Shown here in pieces: positions 25,950 to 33,903 of a DNA stretch of 64,000 nucleotides (its first letter is position 1; every line of letters begins with the position of its first letter). A model generated the notes under the pieces. That model was not told the DNA's origin. It saw only the letters and a program-made list of their open reading frames with translations, and did not search any database. The DNA lies in assembly GCA_000716465.1 (NCBI GenBank), contig JNWL01000003.1:62001-126000 (forward strand), read 5' to 3'. The position numbers and the translations under genes were made by a program. The stretch is from Streptomyces bikiniensis. GTDB taxonomy: Bacteria; Actinomycetota; Actinomycetes; Streptomycetales; Streptomycetaceae.

Positions 25950-26267
25950 CTACCGCTGCGGCCGGTGCGCGACGACCGCGCCCGCCGCCTGGCCCACGAC
26001 GCCCATGGGACCCGTGACGCCCATCGGGCCGCCGGAGCCGCCGGGACCGCCCGGGCCCATCGGACCCCCCGGGCCCACGGGGCCGCCCGGCCCCATGGGG
26101 GCACCGGCCCCGGCGTGCGGCGCGGGAGCGCCCTGCGGCGGAACCTGGATGACCCGGCTCAGGTCCCGCAGGACCTCCTCCGCGGTCTGGCGGACGTCAC
26201 CGGGAACATCCCCCCGTTCCCGTATGAGCTCGGCGTAGATCGGTGCCGTGCCGTCCGAGTGGCTCAT
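25950..26267 (-). CDS. Small protein with collagen-like Gly-Xaa-Yaa tract
   Basis: This 105-residue protein has a charged helical N-terminus (YAELIRERGDVPGDVRQTAE, residues 11-30), then from about residue 57 a run of triplets such as MGPGGPVGPGGPMGPGGPGG and GPMGVTGPMGVVG. I do not recognise the family. The helical start could trimerise and the tract could form a short collagen-like stalk, but the absence of a signal peptide suggests a cytoplasmic product. AAGGAAG precedes the ATG. Confidence 0.7.
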   Translation of the reverse strand: MSHSDGTAPIYAELIRERGDVPGDVRQTAEEVLRDLSRVIQVPPQGAPAPHAGAGAPMGPGGPVGPGGPMGPGGPGGSGGPMGVTGPMGVVGQAAGAVVAHRPQR

Positions 26268-26460
26268 GGGGCTCGCTTCCTTCGTCTGCGCCGGCGTCCG
26301 TCACCGACAGGGCGACGGCGAGTCTACGGGGCACCACCGACACGACCGGGCCCGGGAGCCCGCTCGTCACCCCGGCGGACGCCCCCCGGTCCGATAATCA
26401 CTGTTCTCCGCCCCCCTTCCGTCCGAGAATGGATCATCGAACACCACGGGAGGGGACCCC

Positions 26461-27669
26461 ATGAGCCAGGACACCCTGACTCTGCACGACCTGATGACGC
26501 CCGACGAGCTCGCCGCCGCCCTCGCCGACGGCCACGTGACGCGGAAACCGCACCCCGAGCTGCCGCTGTCGATCTACACGTACACGCGCGCGTGCCAGTA
26601 CGCCCAGCACTGGAACCGGGCCACCCTCCGCTGCCGCGGCCTCGTCGCCGACGACACCACCGGGCGGATCGTCGGACTGCCCCTCCCCAAGTTCTTCAAC
26701 CTCGCCGAGCACGCCACCGGCAGCCCCTACGCGCCCCCGCTGCCCGACGAGCCCTTCGAGGTGTACGACAAGGTCGACGGCAGCCTCGCCGTGGTCTTCC
26801 ACTACGCGGGCCGCTGGCACGCCGCCTCCAAGGGCTCCTTCACCAGCTCCCAGGCCGTCTGGGCGCAGCGCCGCCTCGACGCCGCCGACACCGGGGGCCT
26901 GGTGCCCGGCACCACCTACCTCGCCGAGATGCTCTACCCGGGCAACCGCATCGTCGTGAACTACGGCGAGCGCCGCGACCTCGTCCTGCTCGCCGCCTTC
27001 GGCCCGGACGGCACCGAGGTGCCGCTCGCCGAGGCCGCCGCCTCCTGGGCGCCCCTCGGCAGCGTCGTCCGCACCTGGTCCGTCGCCACCCTCGACGAAC
27101 TCGTCGCCCTCACCGAGTCCAACACCCTGCCGGGTGGCCACCGGGCCACCGGCACCGACGCCGAGGGCTTCGTGCTGCGCTTCGCCTCCGGCCTGCGCGC
27201 CAAGGCCAAGCTCAGCGAGTACGTCCGCCTCCACAAGGTGCTCACCGGCGTCACCGAGCGCGACATCTGGCGCGGCCACGGCATCCAGCGCTTCGCCGGC
27301 CTGCCCGCCGGCCAGGTCGCCAAGGGCCTCGGCTGCCCCGTCGCCGACGTCGAGGCCTCCGGCGGCAAGCCCCTCGACGCCCTCCTCGAACAGGTCCCCG
27401 ACGAGTTCGACCAGTGGGTGCGCGGGGTGATCGCCCGCCTGGAGGCGACCGCCGCCGACCGCGAGCGGGCCGTGGACGAGGCGTACGACCGCCTGGCCCA
27501 CCTCGCGGGCGACCGGGCCGCCTTCGCCCGCGCCGCCGCCGCGCTGCCCGACAAGGGCCTGCGCGCCGCCCTCTTCCAGCGCCTCGACGGGCGCCCGACC
27601 GACCTCCTCCTCTGGCGGCAGATCCGCCCCGAGGCCACCGACCCCTTCGCCCACGACCAGGAGAACTGA
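26461..27669 (+). CDS. T4 RnlA-type RNA ligase
   Basis: A 402-residue ATP-dependent RNA ligase joining 3'-OH and 5'-phosphate RNA ends. The nucleotidyltransferase lysine is Lys104 in motif I, YDKVDGSLAVVFH (T4 Rnl1 has the equivalent KEDGSL at Lys99). Further motifs are RCRGLVADD, motif III-like YLAEMLYPGNRIVVNYG, motif IV EGFVLRFASG and motif V RAKAKLSEYVRLHK. The C-terminal third is helical. It has a GGGAGGGG ribosome binding site and a GATAAT at 26393-26398 as a possible -10. It is followed after 2 bp by a kinase-phosphatase, a T4-like repair pair. Confidence 0.92.
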   Translation: MSQDTLTLHDLMTPDELAAALADGHVTRKPHPELPLSIYTYTRACQYAQHWNRATLRCRGLVADDTTGRIVGLPLPKFFNLAEHATGSPYAPPLPDEPFEVYDKVDGSLAVVFHYAGRWHAASKGSFTSSQAVWAQRRLDAADTGGLVPGTTYLAEMLYPGNRIVVNYGERRDLVLLAAFGPDGTEVPLAEAAASWAPLGSVVRTWSVATLDELVALTESNTLPGGHRATGTDAEGFVLRFASGLRAKAKLSEYVRLHKVLTGVTERDIWRGHGIQRFAGLPAGQVAKGLGCPVADVEASGGKPLDALLEQVPDEFDQWVRGVIARLEATAADRERAVDEAYDRLAHLAGDRAAFARAAAALPDKGLRAALFQRLDGRPTDLLLWRQIRPEATDPFAHDQEN

Positions 27670-27671
27670 CC

Positions 27672-28589
27672 GTGCCCGTCGTCCACCTCATGACCGGACT
27701 TCCCGCCTCGGGAAAGACCACGGCCGCCCGCGCCCTCCAGGCCGACGCCGAGGGGCGCATGCGCCGCGTCAACCTCGACGACCTGCGCGCCATGCTCGAC
27801 CTGCCCGACCCGGAGCGCGGCCGCTCGCACACCCACGAGCAGACCGTCCTCGCCGTCCAGGACGCCGCCGTCCGCGCGGCCGTCGACGGCGGCTTCGACG
27901 TCGTCGTCGACAACACCCACCTGACCCCGCACGTCCCCAAGCGGCTCAAGGCCGCCGTCGCGGGCCTGGACGTCACCTTCGCCGTCCACGACTTCACCGG
28001 CGTGCCCGTCGAGGAGTGCGTCCGCCGCGACGCCGCCCGCGAGCGGCCCGTCGGCGAGGAGATCATCCGCATCCTCGCCGACAAGCACGCCAAGGCCACC
28101 CGGAACGGCTGGCGCCTGACCGCCGACTGGCTGAACGACCGGCCCGCCACCGAGCCCTACGTCGCGGACCCGGCGCTCCCCACCGCCGTCATGTGCGACA
28201 TCGACGGCACCCTCGCCCTGCGCGTCGACCGCGGCCCGTACGACTTCACCCGCTGCGACCGCGACGCCCTCAACATCTCCGTGCGCGACGCCCTGCGGGC
28301 CTTCCGGAACGCCGAGCGCGACCGGATCGTCCTCCTCTCCGGACGCAGCGAGGACCACCGCGCCCTCACCGAGGAGTGGCTCGCCCGCCACGAGGTGCCG
28401 TACGACGAACTGTGGATGCGGGCCTCCGGCGACGGCCGGGGCGACGACCTGGTCAAGGCGGAGCTCTTCGACTCCCACGTACGCCACCGCTACGCCGTCC
28501 GCGTCTCCCTCGACGACCGGGACCGCGTCGTGGCCCTCTGGCGCCGCATGGGCCTGCCCACCTGGCAGGTCAACTACGGCGCCTTCTGA
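27672..28589 (+). CDS. T4 Pnkp-type polynucleotide 5'-kinase/3'-phosphatase
   Basis: This 305-residue enzyme has an N-terminal P-loop kinase (LMTGLPASGKTTAARAL, residues 6-22; VNLDDLRAML; VVVDNTHLTP) and a C-terminal HAD phosphatase whose nucleophile region is MCDIDGTLALR (Asp176 and Asp178), with VLLSGRSEDHRA and the acidic SLDDRDRV end. Domain order is as in phage T4 Pnkp, which heals 2',3'-cyclic phosphate and 5'-OH ends before ligation. The GTG start lies 2 bp after the ligase stop, so both are co-translated. Confidence 0.92.
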   Translation: MPVVHLMTGLPASGKTTAARALQADAEGRMRRVNLDDLRAMLDLPDPERGRSHTHEQTVLAVQDAAVRAAVDGGFDVVVDNTHLTPHVPKRLKAAVAGLDVTFAVHDFTGVPVEECVRRDAARERPVGEEIIRILADKHAKATRNGWRLTADWLNDRPATEPYVADPALPTAVMCDIDGTLALRVDRGPYDFTRCDRDALNISVRDALRAFRNAERDRIVLLSGRSEDHRALTEEWLARHEVPYDELWMRASGDGRGDDLVKAELFDSHVRHRYAVRVSLDDRDRVVALWRRMGLPTWQVNYGAF

Positions 28590-28599
28590 CGGGCGGCCC

Positions 28600-28621
28600 G
28601 GGGGCGGCGCCGGCCGCCCCC
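28600..28621. terminator. GC-rich hairpin after the kinase-phosphatase gene
   Basis: A 9-bp perfect stem, gggggcggc with gccgccccc, has a 4-base loop, between the stop at 28589 and the RNase H gene at 28644. It may end or attenuate the repair transcript. Confidence 0.65.
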
Positions 28622-28643
28622 GGCGCCGTGTCAGGATCGTGGG

Positions 28644-29348
28644 ATGGTGGAAAAGATCATCGCGGCGTGCGACGGCGCGTCGAAGGGAAACCCCGGCCCC
28701 GCGGCCTGGGCGTGGGTCATCGGCCGGGCCGACGGCTCGGTCGACCGCTGGGAGGCGGGCCCGCTCGGCCGGGCGACCAACAACGTGGCCGAACTCACGG
28801 CCCTGGAAAGGCTCCTGGAGGTCCTCGACCCCGACGTGCCCGTCGAGGTCCGCATGGACTCGCAGTACGCCATGAAGGCGGTCACGACCTGGCTGCCCGG
28901 CTGGCGCCGCAAGGGCTGGAAGACCGCCTCCGGCAGCCCGGTCGCCAACAAGGACCTGGTGGTCCGCATCGACGCGCTCCTCACCGGCCGCGACGTCGAC
29001 TTCGTCCACACCCCCGCGCACTAGGTCGACGGTGACCCCCTCAACGACGCCGCCGACCGCGCGGCCAGCCACAGCGCCCGCACCCAGGAGGCAGCGGGCT
29101 CCGCCGCCGGCAGCCCGCTGCCCCCGCCGGAGGCGCCCGCACGGGCCTCCGCGCCCCGCTCGCGCTCCTCCGCGCCCTCCGGCTCCCGGACCGGGACCGG
29201 GGGCGCCTCCGCCACCCGCCGGACACGCCCGTCCGGCGGCACGCTCAAGGCGAGATTCGCGGGCCGCTGCCGCTGCGGCAAGGCCTACGACAAGGGCGAG
29301 ACCATCAGCAGGAACCCCGACGGCTGGGGCCATCCCACCTGCGTCTGA
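28644..29348 (+). pseudogene. Ribonuclease HI with in-frame amber stop
   Basis: An intact N-terminal RNase HI portion (126 codons, to 29024) has catalytic Asp in IIAACDGASKGNPGPAAW, Glu in NNVAELTALERL and Asp in VRMDSQYAMKA. After HTPAH comes TAG at 29022-29024, and the same frame continues with VDGDPLNDAADRAASHSA, which supplies the fourth catalytic Asp, then a linker and a Cys-containing end (FAGRCRCGKAYDKGE to HPTCV, TGA 29346-29348). A single C-to-T change of a CAG codon explains the stop. The truncated product lacks the last active-site Asp. A sequencing error or amber readthrough cannot be excluded. Confidence 0.85.
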
Positions 29349-29634
29349 ACGGCCGGGCCGTCCGACTGGCGGGCGGCCCCGTCCGTTGCGTGAGACCGGC
29401 GCGTCCGGGGCGCGCGAGAGGCTTCACCCACCCGTGTACGCGGGTTCGTCCGGGGTTCTGTTCTCGGGACGGCCGGGGCTGCATACTGTCCTCCTCGCAC
29501 CGGTGACGAACCGCTCTCACCTGCTCATTCGTCGTTCTCACGACATGGTCGGCACCGGCGAGAACCTCCCTCCAGCTACCGCCGCGGACCTCCGTGACGG
29601 GAGCCTCCCCTGCCCGTGAAAGACCCGAGGTTCC

Positions 29635-30318
29635 GTGCCAGTACCTGTTCTCCTGACCGGGCGCTCCGTGCGCCTGGAGCCGCTGGCGATGCGGCACGCC
29701 GAAGCCCTCGCCCGGGCCGGCGGGGCGGACCGATCGGCCTACGCCTTCACCCCCGTGCCCGACGGCCTCGAATCGGCCCTCGACTACATCGCCCGCGCCC
29801 TCGCGGACCAGGCCGCGGGCCGCTGCCTGCCCTTCGCCGTGGTCAGTACCGCCGACGAACGGGTCGTCGGCTCCACCCGCTTCCTCGAACTCGACTACTG
29901 GCGGGGTCCGCTGGTCTGGCCGCCGGTCCCCGGCATGCCCCACGGCGATCCGCTGACCGCCGTCCCGGACGCCGCCGAGATCGGCAACACCTGGATCGCG
30001 GGAGCCGCCCGGGGCACCGGCATCAACACCGAGGCCAAGTACCTCATGTTCCGGCACGCCTTCGAGGTCTGGGGGGTCCGGCGCATCACCCTGCGCGCCG
30101 ACGCCCGCAACACCCGTTCCAGGATCGCGATCGAACGCCTCGGCGCGACCTGCGAGGGCGTCCGCCGCGCCCACTCCCGCGGCCTCGACGGCGCCGTCCG
30201 CGACACGGCCTTCTACTCGGTCCTCGACGACGAGTGGCCCACCGTCCGCGACATCGTCGAACTCCGCATGTCCGCCCCGCGCCAGGTCCGCGTGCCGCAG
30301 GACCTGCTCCCGGCCTGA
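29635..30318 (+). CDS. GNAT N-acetyltransferase, RimJ/RimL type
   Basis: A 227-residue acetyltransferase of the RimJ/RimL branch: an N-terminal LTGRSVRLEPLAMRHAEAL, the VVGSTRFLELDYW strand, the acetyl-CoA region AARGTGINTEAKYLMFRHAFE, and the late IAIERLGATCEGVRR. This branch acetylates protein N-termini or small amines. The GTG start has only GAGG nearby. No operon partner precedes it; the 286 bases upstream hold no other gene, and I see only a weak CATACT hexamer near 29482. Confidence 0.85.
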   Translation: MPVPVLLTGRSVRLEPLAMRHAEALARAGGADRSAYAFTPVPDGLESALDYIARALADQAAGRCLPFAVVSTADERVVGSTRFLELDYWRGPLVWPPVPGMPHGDPLTAVPDAAEIGNTWIAGAARGTGINTEAKYLMFRHAFEVWGVRRITLRADARNTRSRIAIERLGATCEGVRRAHSRGLDGAVRDTAFYSVLDDEWPTVRDIVELRMSAPRQVRVPQDLLPA

Positions 30319-30323
30319 GGCCC

Positions 30324-30359
30324 GCGACCGCCGCACCGGCTCCCCGGGGCGGCGGTCGC
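30324..30359. terminator. Hairpin terminator after the acetyltransferase gene
   Basis: An 11-bp perfect stem, gcgaccgccgc with gcggcggtcgc, starts 6 bases after the stop codon at 30318. Confidence 0.8.
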
Positions 30360-30413
30360 ACGCGCCCCGGTACGGTGGCCGGGACAGCGAGCCGTACCGC
30401 CCGAAGGGACCGA

Positions 30414-31508
30414 GTGACCGTGCCGACCGGAACCGCCGACGTACTCCTCCGGACGGAGGGCCGCGCCGGGTTCGTCACCCTGAACCGGCCCCGCGCCCTC
30501 AACGCGCTCACCCACGCGATGGTCCTCGCCGTCGACGCGGCCCTCACCGCCTGGGAGCACGACCCGGCCGTGGAGACGGTCGTGATCGAGGGGGCGGGCG
30601 AGCGCGGCCTGTGCGCGGGCGGAGACATCCGCGCCATCCACGACGACGCCCGCGCCGGAGGCACCGCCTCCGCCGCCTTCTGGCGGGACGAGTACCGGCT
30701 CAACGCCCGGATCGCCCGCCACCCCAAGCCGTACGTGGCCCTCATGGACGGCATCGTCATGGGCGGCGGCGTCGGAATCTCCGCCCACGGCTCCCACCGC
30801 GTCGCCACCGAACGCTCCAGGGTCGCCATGCCCGAGACCGGCATCGGGTTCGTCCCCGACGTCGGCGGCACCCGCCTCCTCGGGCGCGCCCCCGGCGAAC
30901 TCGGCACCCACCTCGCCCTCACTGGCACCCCCGTCGGCGCCGCCGACGCGATCCTCACCGGCCTCGCCGACCGGTACGTCCCCGCCGCCGAACTCCCCGC
31001 CCTGGCCGACGACCTGACGCGCCTGCCCGCCGACGAAGCCCTCGCCCGCCACGCCGCCGAGCCCCCGGCCGGCGTCCTGGCCGGGCAGCGGGAGTGGATC
31101 GACGCCTGCTACGCCGCCCCGACCGTCGAGGAGATCGTCGAGCGCCTCTTCGACACCGGCCTCCCCGCCGCCAAGGAGGCGGCCGCCACCCTCCTCGCGA
31201 AGTCCCCGACCGCGCTCAAGGCCACCCTGGCCGTCCTCCGCCGCTCCCGCGCCCTCGCCACCCTCGAAGAGGTCCTGGACCTGGAGTACCGCGCCTCCTG
31301 CGCCGCCCTGACCACCCCCGACCTGGTCGAGGGCATCCGCGCCCAGGTGATCGACAAGGACCGCGACCCGCACTGGACCCCCGCCGCCCTCGAAGCCGTC
31401 ACGGACGCGGACGTCGCCCGCTACTTCGCGCCGCCGCCCGGTGGAGACCTGGGCCTCGCCGCCGCCGCCGAGGAGGAGACCGGACGGGACCCCGGGGCCC
31501 GCGCGTGA
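30414..31508 (+). CDS. Enoyl-CoA hydratase/isomerase family, 3-hydroxyisobutyryl-CoA hydrolase-like
   Basis: This 364-residue crotonase-fold enzyme has the oxyanion-hole motifs LCAGGDIRAIHDDAR and MDGIVMGGGVGIS, and PETGIGFVPDVGGTRLL. Its length and the C-terminal LEEVLDLEYRASCA are typical of the 3-hydroxyisobutyryl-CoA hydrolase branch (valine degradation) rather than a 260-residue hydratase. GTG 30414 has AAGGGA 4 bases upstream; GTG 30420 is an alternative. The stop overlaps the glutaminase start by 4 bp. Confidence 0.85.
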   Translation: MTVPTGTADVLLRTEGRAGFVTLNRPRALNALTHAMVLAVDAALTAWEHDPAVETVVIEGAGERGLCAGGDIRAIHDDARAGGTASAAFWRDEYRLNARIARHPKPYVALMDGIVMGGGVGISAHGSHRVATERSRVAMPETGIGFVPDVGGTRLLGRAPGELGTHLALTGTPVGAADAILTGLADRYVPAAELPALADDLTRLPADEALARHAAEPPAGVLAGQREWIDACYAAPTVEEIVERLFDTGLPAAKEAAATLLAKSPTALKATLAVLRRSRALATLEEVLDLEYRASCAALTTPDLVEGIRAQVIDKDRDPHWTPAALEAVTDADVARYFAPPPGGDLGLAAAAEEETGRDPGARA

Positions 31509-32428
31509 CCACGACCACCTCCTTCCAGCCGGTGCTCGACCGCATCGCCGAGGAGATCGCGGGACTCGCCGAGCGGGGCACGCCCGCCGACTACATCCCC
31601 GCCCTCGCCGCCGGCGACCCGGCCGACTTCGGCATGGCCGTCGCCGAACTCGACGGCACCGTCCACGGAGTGGGGGACTGGCGGCGCTCCTTCTCCACCC
31701 AGTCCGTCACCAAGGTCTTCACCCTCGCGCTCGCCCTCGCCGGAGAGGGCGACACCCTCTGGACCCACGTCGGCCGGGAACCCTCCGGCGACCCGTTCAA
31801 CTCCCTCGTCCAGCTGGAGTACGAGAACGGCATCCCGCGCAACCCGTTCATCAACGCCGGCGCCCTCGTCGTCACCGACCGCCTGCACCGCCTCACCGGC
31901 GACGCCTCCGGGAGCCTCCTCGCCTTCCTGCGCGCCGAGAGCGGCAACCCGGACCTCGCCTTCGACCCGGACGTGGCCGCCTCCGAGGCCGCCCACGGTG
32001 ACCGCAACGCGGCCCTCGCCCACTTCATGGCCTCCTACGGCAACATCACGGGCCCCGTCCCCGACCTGCTGCGCGAGTACTTCCGGCAGTGCTCCCTCGA
32101 AGCCTCCTGCGCCGACCTGGCGCTCGCCACCGGCTTCCTCGCCAGGCACGGCCTCCGCTCCGACGGCACCCGCCTGCTCACCCGGAGCCAGGCCAAGCAG
32201 GTCAACGCCGTCATGCTCACCTGCGGCACCTACGACGCGGCCGGCGACTTCGCCTACCGCGTCGGCCTCCCCGGCAAGAGCGGCGTCGGCGGGGCCGTCG
32301 TCGCCGTCGTCCCGGGCCGCTGCACCCTGTGCGTCTGGAGCCCCGGCCTGGACAGCCGGGGCAACTCGGTGGCGGGCGTCGCCGCCCTCGACCGGTTCAC
32401 CACCATCACCGGCCTGTCCGTCTTCTGA
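31505..32428 (+). CDS. glsA: Glutaminase A
   Basis: A 307-residue serine-dependent beta-lactamase-like glutaminase that hydrolyses L-glutamine to glutamate and ammonia. The active-site SxxK is in FSTQSVTKVFTLALAL (residues 57-72). Further signatures are SLVQLEYENGIPRNPFINAGAL, MASYGNI and GLPGKSGVGGAVVAVVPGR. The start GTG overlaps the upstream gene by 4 bp (GTGA), so both are co-translated; a metabolic link between a hydroxyisobutyryl-CoA-type enzyme and glutaminase is not obvious. Confidence 0.95.
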   Translation: MTTTTSFQPVLDRIAEEIAGLAERGTPADYIPALAAGDPADFGMAVAELDGTVHGVGDWRRSFSTQSVTKVFTLALALAGEGDTLWTHVGREPSGDPFNSLVQLEYENGIPRNPFINAGALVVTDRLHRLTGDASGSLLAFLRAESGNPDLAFDPDVAASEAAHGDRNAALAHFMASYGNITGPVPDLLREYFRQCSLEASCADLALATGFLARHGLRSDGTRLLTRSQAKQVNAVMLTCGTYDAAGDFAYRVGLPGKSGVGGAVVAVVPGRCTLCVWSPGLDSRGNSVAGVAALDRFTTITGLSVF

Positions 32429-32465
32429 CCCGGAAGGACCCCGGGGCCGACCGTACGACGGGGTC

Positions 32466-33161
32466 TCAGGCCCGGCGCCGGCGCGCCCGCGGCGCCTCGA
32501 CGGACCGCCCGCAGCCACCCTCCAGGGCCCCGGCCGCCGTCCGCCAGGCCTCGGTGACCGCCCCGTGCGCGAGCGCCGTCGCCTCGGCCACGTCGGCGGG
32601 CAGCGTCAGCGGCGCCCCGATGTGCACGTGGAGACCCGGCCTGCGGACGGGCGCCGTGAGCACCCCGGCGAGTTGCTTCGCCCGCCCGCCGGAGGTGATC
32701 CGCCGGGCTCCCGCCTGACCGATCGGCACCACCTGCGCCCCGGTGGCCAGGGCGAGCCGGGCGAGTCCGGTCCGGAACGCCTCGGGCGGGCTCTCGGCGG
32801 AGTCGCGGCGCGGCGGGATGCGCCCCTCCGCGTACAGCATCACGTGCCGCCCCGACGCGAGCGCGACCGCCGCCCGGTCGAGGGCCGCCGCCGCGTGGGC
32901 CGTGCCCCGGTGCACGGGCACGTGCCCCTCGCGGGTCAGGGCCCGGCCGAGGACCGGGACCCGCCAGAGCCCCGAGGTGGCCATCAGGACGGGTTCGACC
33001 GCGAGCCGCCGGCGGAGCGCGGCGAGCACGAGCGCCGGGTCCGCGAGCGAGGTGTGGTTCACGACCAGGATGCTGCCGGGCGCGAGACGCGTCCCCGGGT
33101 CGGCGGTGACGGTCAGTCGCCCGAAGAACGGGACGACGCGGGCGGCGATGCGGCTGAGCAC
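32466..33161 (-). CDS. 1-acyl-sn-glycerol-3-phosphate acyltransferase (PlsC family)
   Basis: A 231-residue membrane-associated acyltransferase for phospholipid synthesis. The catalytic NHTSLADP (HX4D) is followed by the substrate motif LYAEGRIPPRRDS and VPIGQAGARRI. GTG 33161 was chosen because AGGGGG precedes it by about 8 bases; an ATG at 33233 would add 24 Pro/Ser-rich residues without a ribosome binding site. Many actinobacterial PlsC paralogues exist, so the acyl acceptor is not certain. Confidence 0.85.
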   Translation of the reverse strand: MLSRIAARVVPFFGRLTVTADPGTRLAPGSILVVNHTSLADPALVLAALRRRLAVEPVLMATSGLWRVPVLGRALTREGHVPVHRGTAHAAAALDRAAVALASGRHVMLYAEGRIPPRRDSAESPPEAFRTGLARLALATGAQVVPIGQAGARRITSGGRAKQLAGVLTAPVRRPGLHVHIGAPLTLPADVAEATALAHGAVTEAWRTAAGALEGGCGRSVEAPRARRRRA

Positions 33162-33242
33162 GGGCGGGCCCCCTGGAGCCGAGGACGACGGGCTGACCCC
33201 GTCATCGTCGCGGGGCCGGGGCGGCCCCGGCATGGGCGGACG

Positions 33243-33272
33243 TACTCAGCCGCCGTGCTCCGGCGTACTCAG
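33243..33272. promoter_or_regulatory. Paired TACTCAG (CTGAGTA) repeat
   Basis: TACTCAG at 33243-33249 and 33266-33272 (CTGAGTA on the minus strand) have a 23-base period. It lies between the divergent PlsC gene and the small secreted protein gene at 33370. It mirrors the pair at 3362-3390. Confidence 0.4.
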
Positions 33273-33369
33273 GACGGGAGCCGGTGCCCCGGTACGCTCC
33301 CCGCCGGTCTACGCTGAGCCCGGACGGCCCGGTACGACGGGCCGGAACGGACGGGGGAGGTGCCGGGCG

Positions 33370-33759
33370 GTGGAAGGTTCCGCACGGCGCCTCGCGGCCC
33401 TCGTCCCCGCGCTGCTCTGCGCGATCTGGTCCCTGATCCTCACCCCGGCGGCCTCCGCCCCGGCGTCCGTTCCCGTCCCGGCGTCCGCCCCCCTCCCGGT
33501 GTCCGCCCCCGTTTCCGCCCAGCGCCTCGTGCCGCCCGAGCCGCATCTCGCGCCCGCCGCCGTCGCGGGGCTTCCGGCCGTCGTCGAGCACTCCGTGCGG
33601 TTCCCGGCGCTGCCCGCCGCCCCCGCGGCCGCGCCCGTCGACCTCTCCCTCCCCCTCCGTGGCCTCCTCGCCGGCGATCCCCGCCGCGAGCGGGCGCCGC
33701 CCGGCGGCCCCCACGTCCCGAGGGACCCCCGGGGCCCTCCCTCCACCCGGCACAGCTGA
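33370..33759 (+). CDS. Small exported Pro/Ala-rich protein, unknown function
   Basis: This 129-residue product starts at GTG, with GGGGGAGG 9 bases upstream. It has a Sec-type signal peptide (ARRLAALVPALLCAIWSLIL to about ASA) and then Pro/Val/Ala/Ser repeats such as ASVPVPASAPLPVSAPVSA. I do not recognise the family. It precedes secDF by 144 bp on the same strand, so they may share a transcript. The disordered composition argues against an enzyme. Confidence 0.55.
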   Translation: MEGSARRLAALVPALLCAIWSLILTPAASAPASVPVPASAPLPVSAPVSAQRLVPPEPHLAPAAVAGLPAVVEHSVRFPALPAAPAAAPVDLSLPLRGLLAGDPRRERAPPGGPHVPRDPRGPPSTRHS

Positions 33760-33903
33760 CGTTCCCCCGCGTCGCCGTCCGGGCCCCCGGCATGCCCACG
33801 GGCCGGCCGCCGGCGCGCATCCGACCGTACGTCCGGCACGGGAACGGCCCGCGCGCCCTCCGGGGCGGCGCCCGCCGGCCCGTGCGCTGCCTGTGGAGTA
33901 CCC

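Noticed and set aside
29349..29634. A tRNA or small RNA gene in this gap
   Set aside because: No cloverleaf or T-loop GTTC-A-A pattern fits; no terminator hairpin was found.
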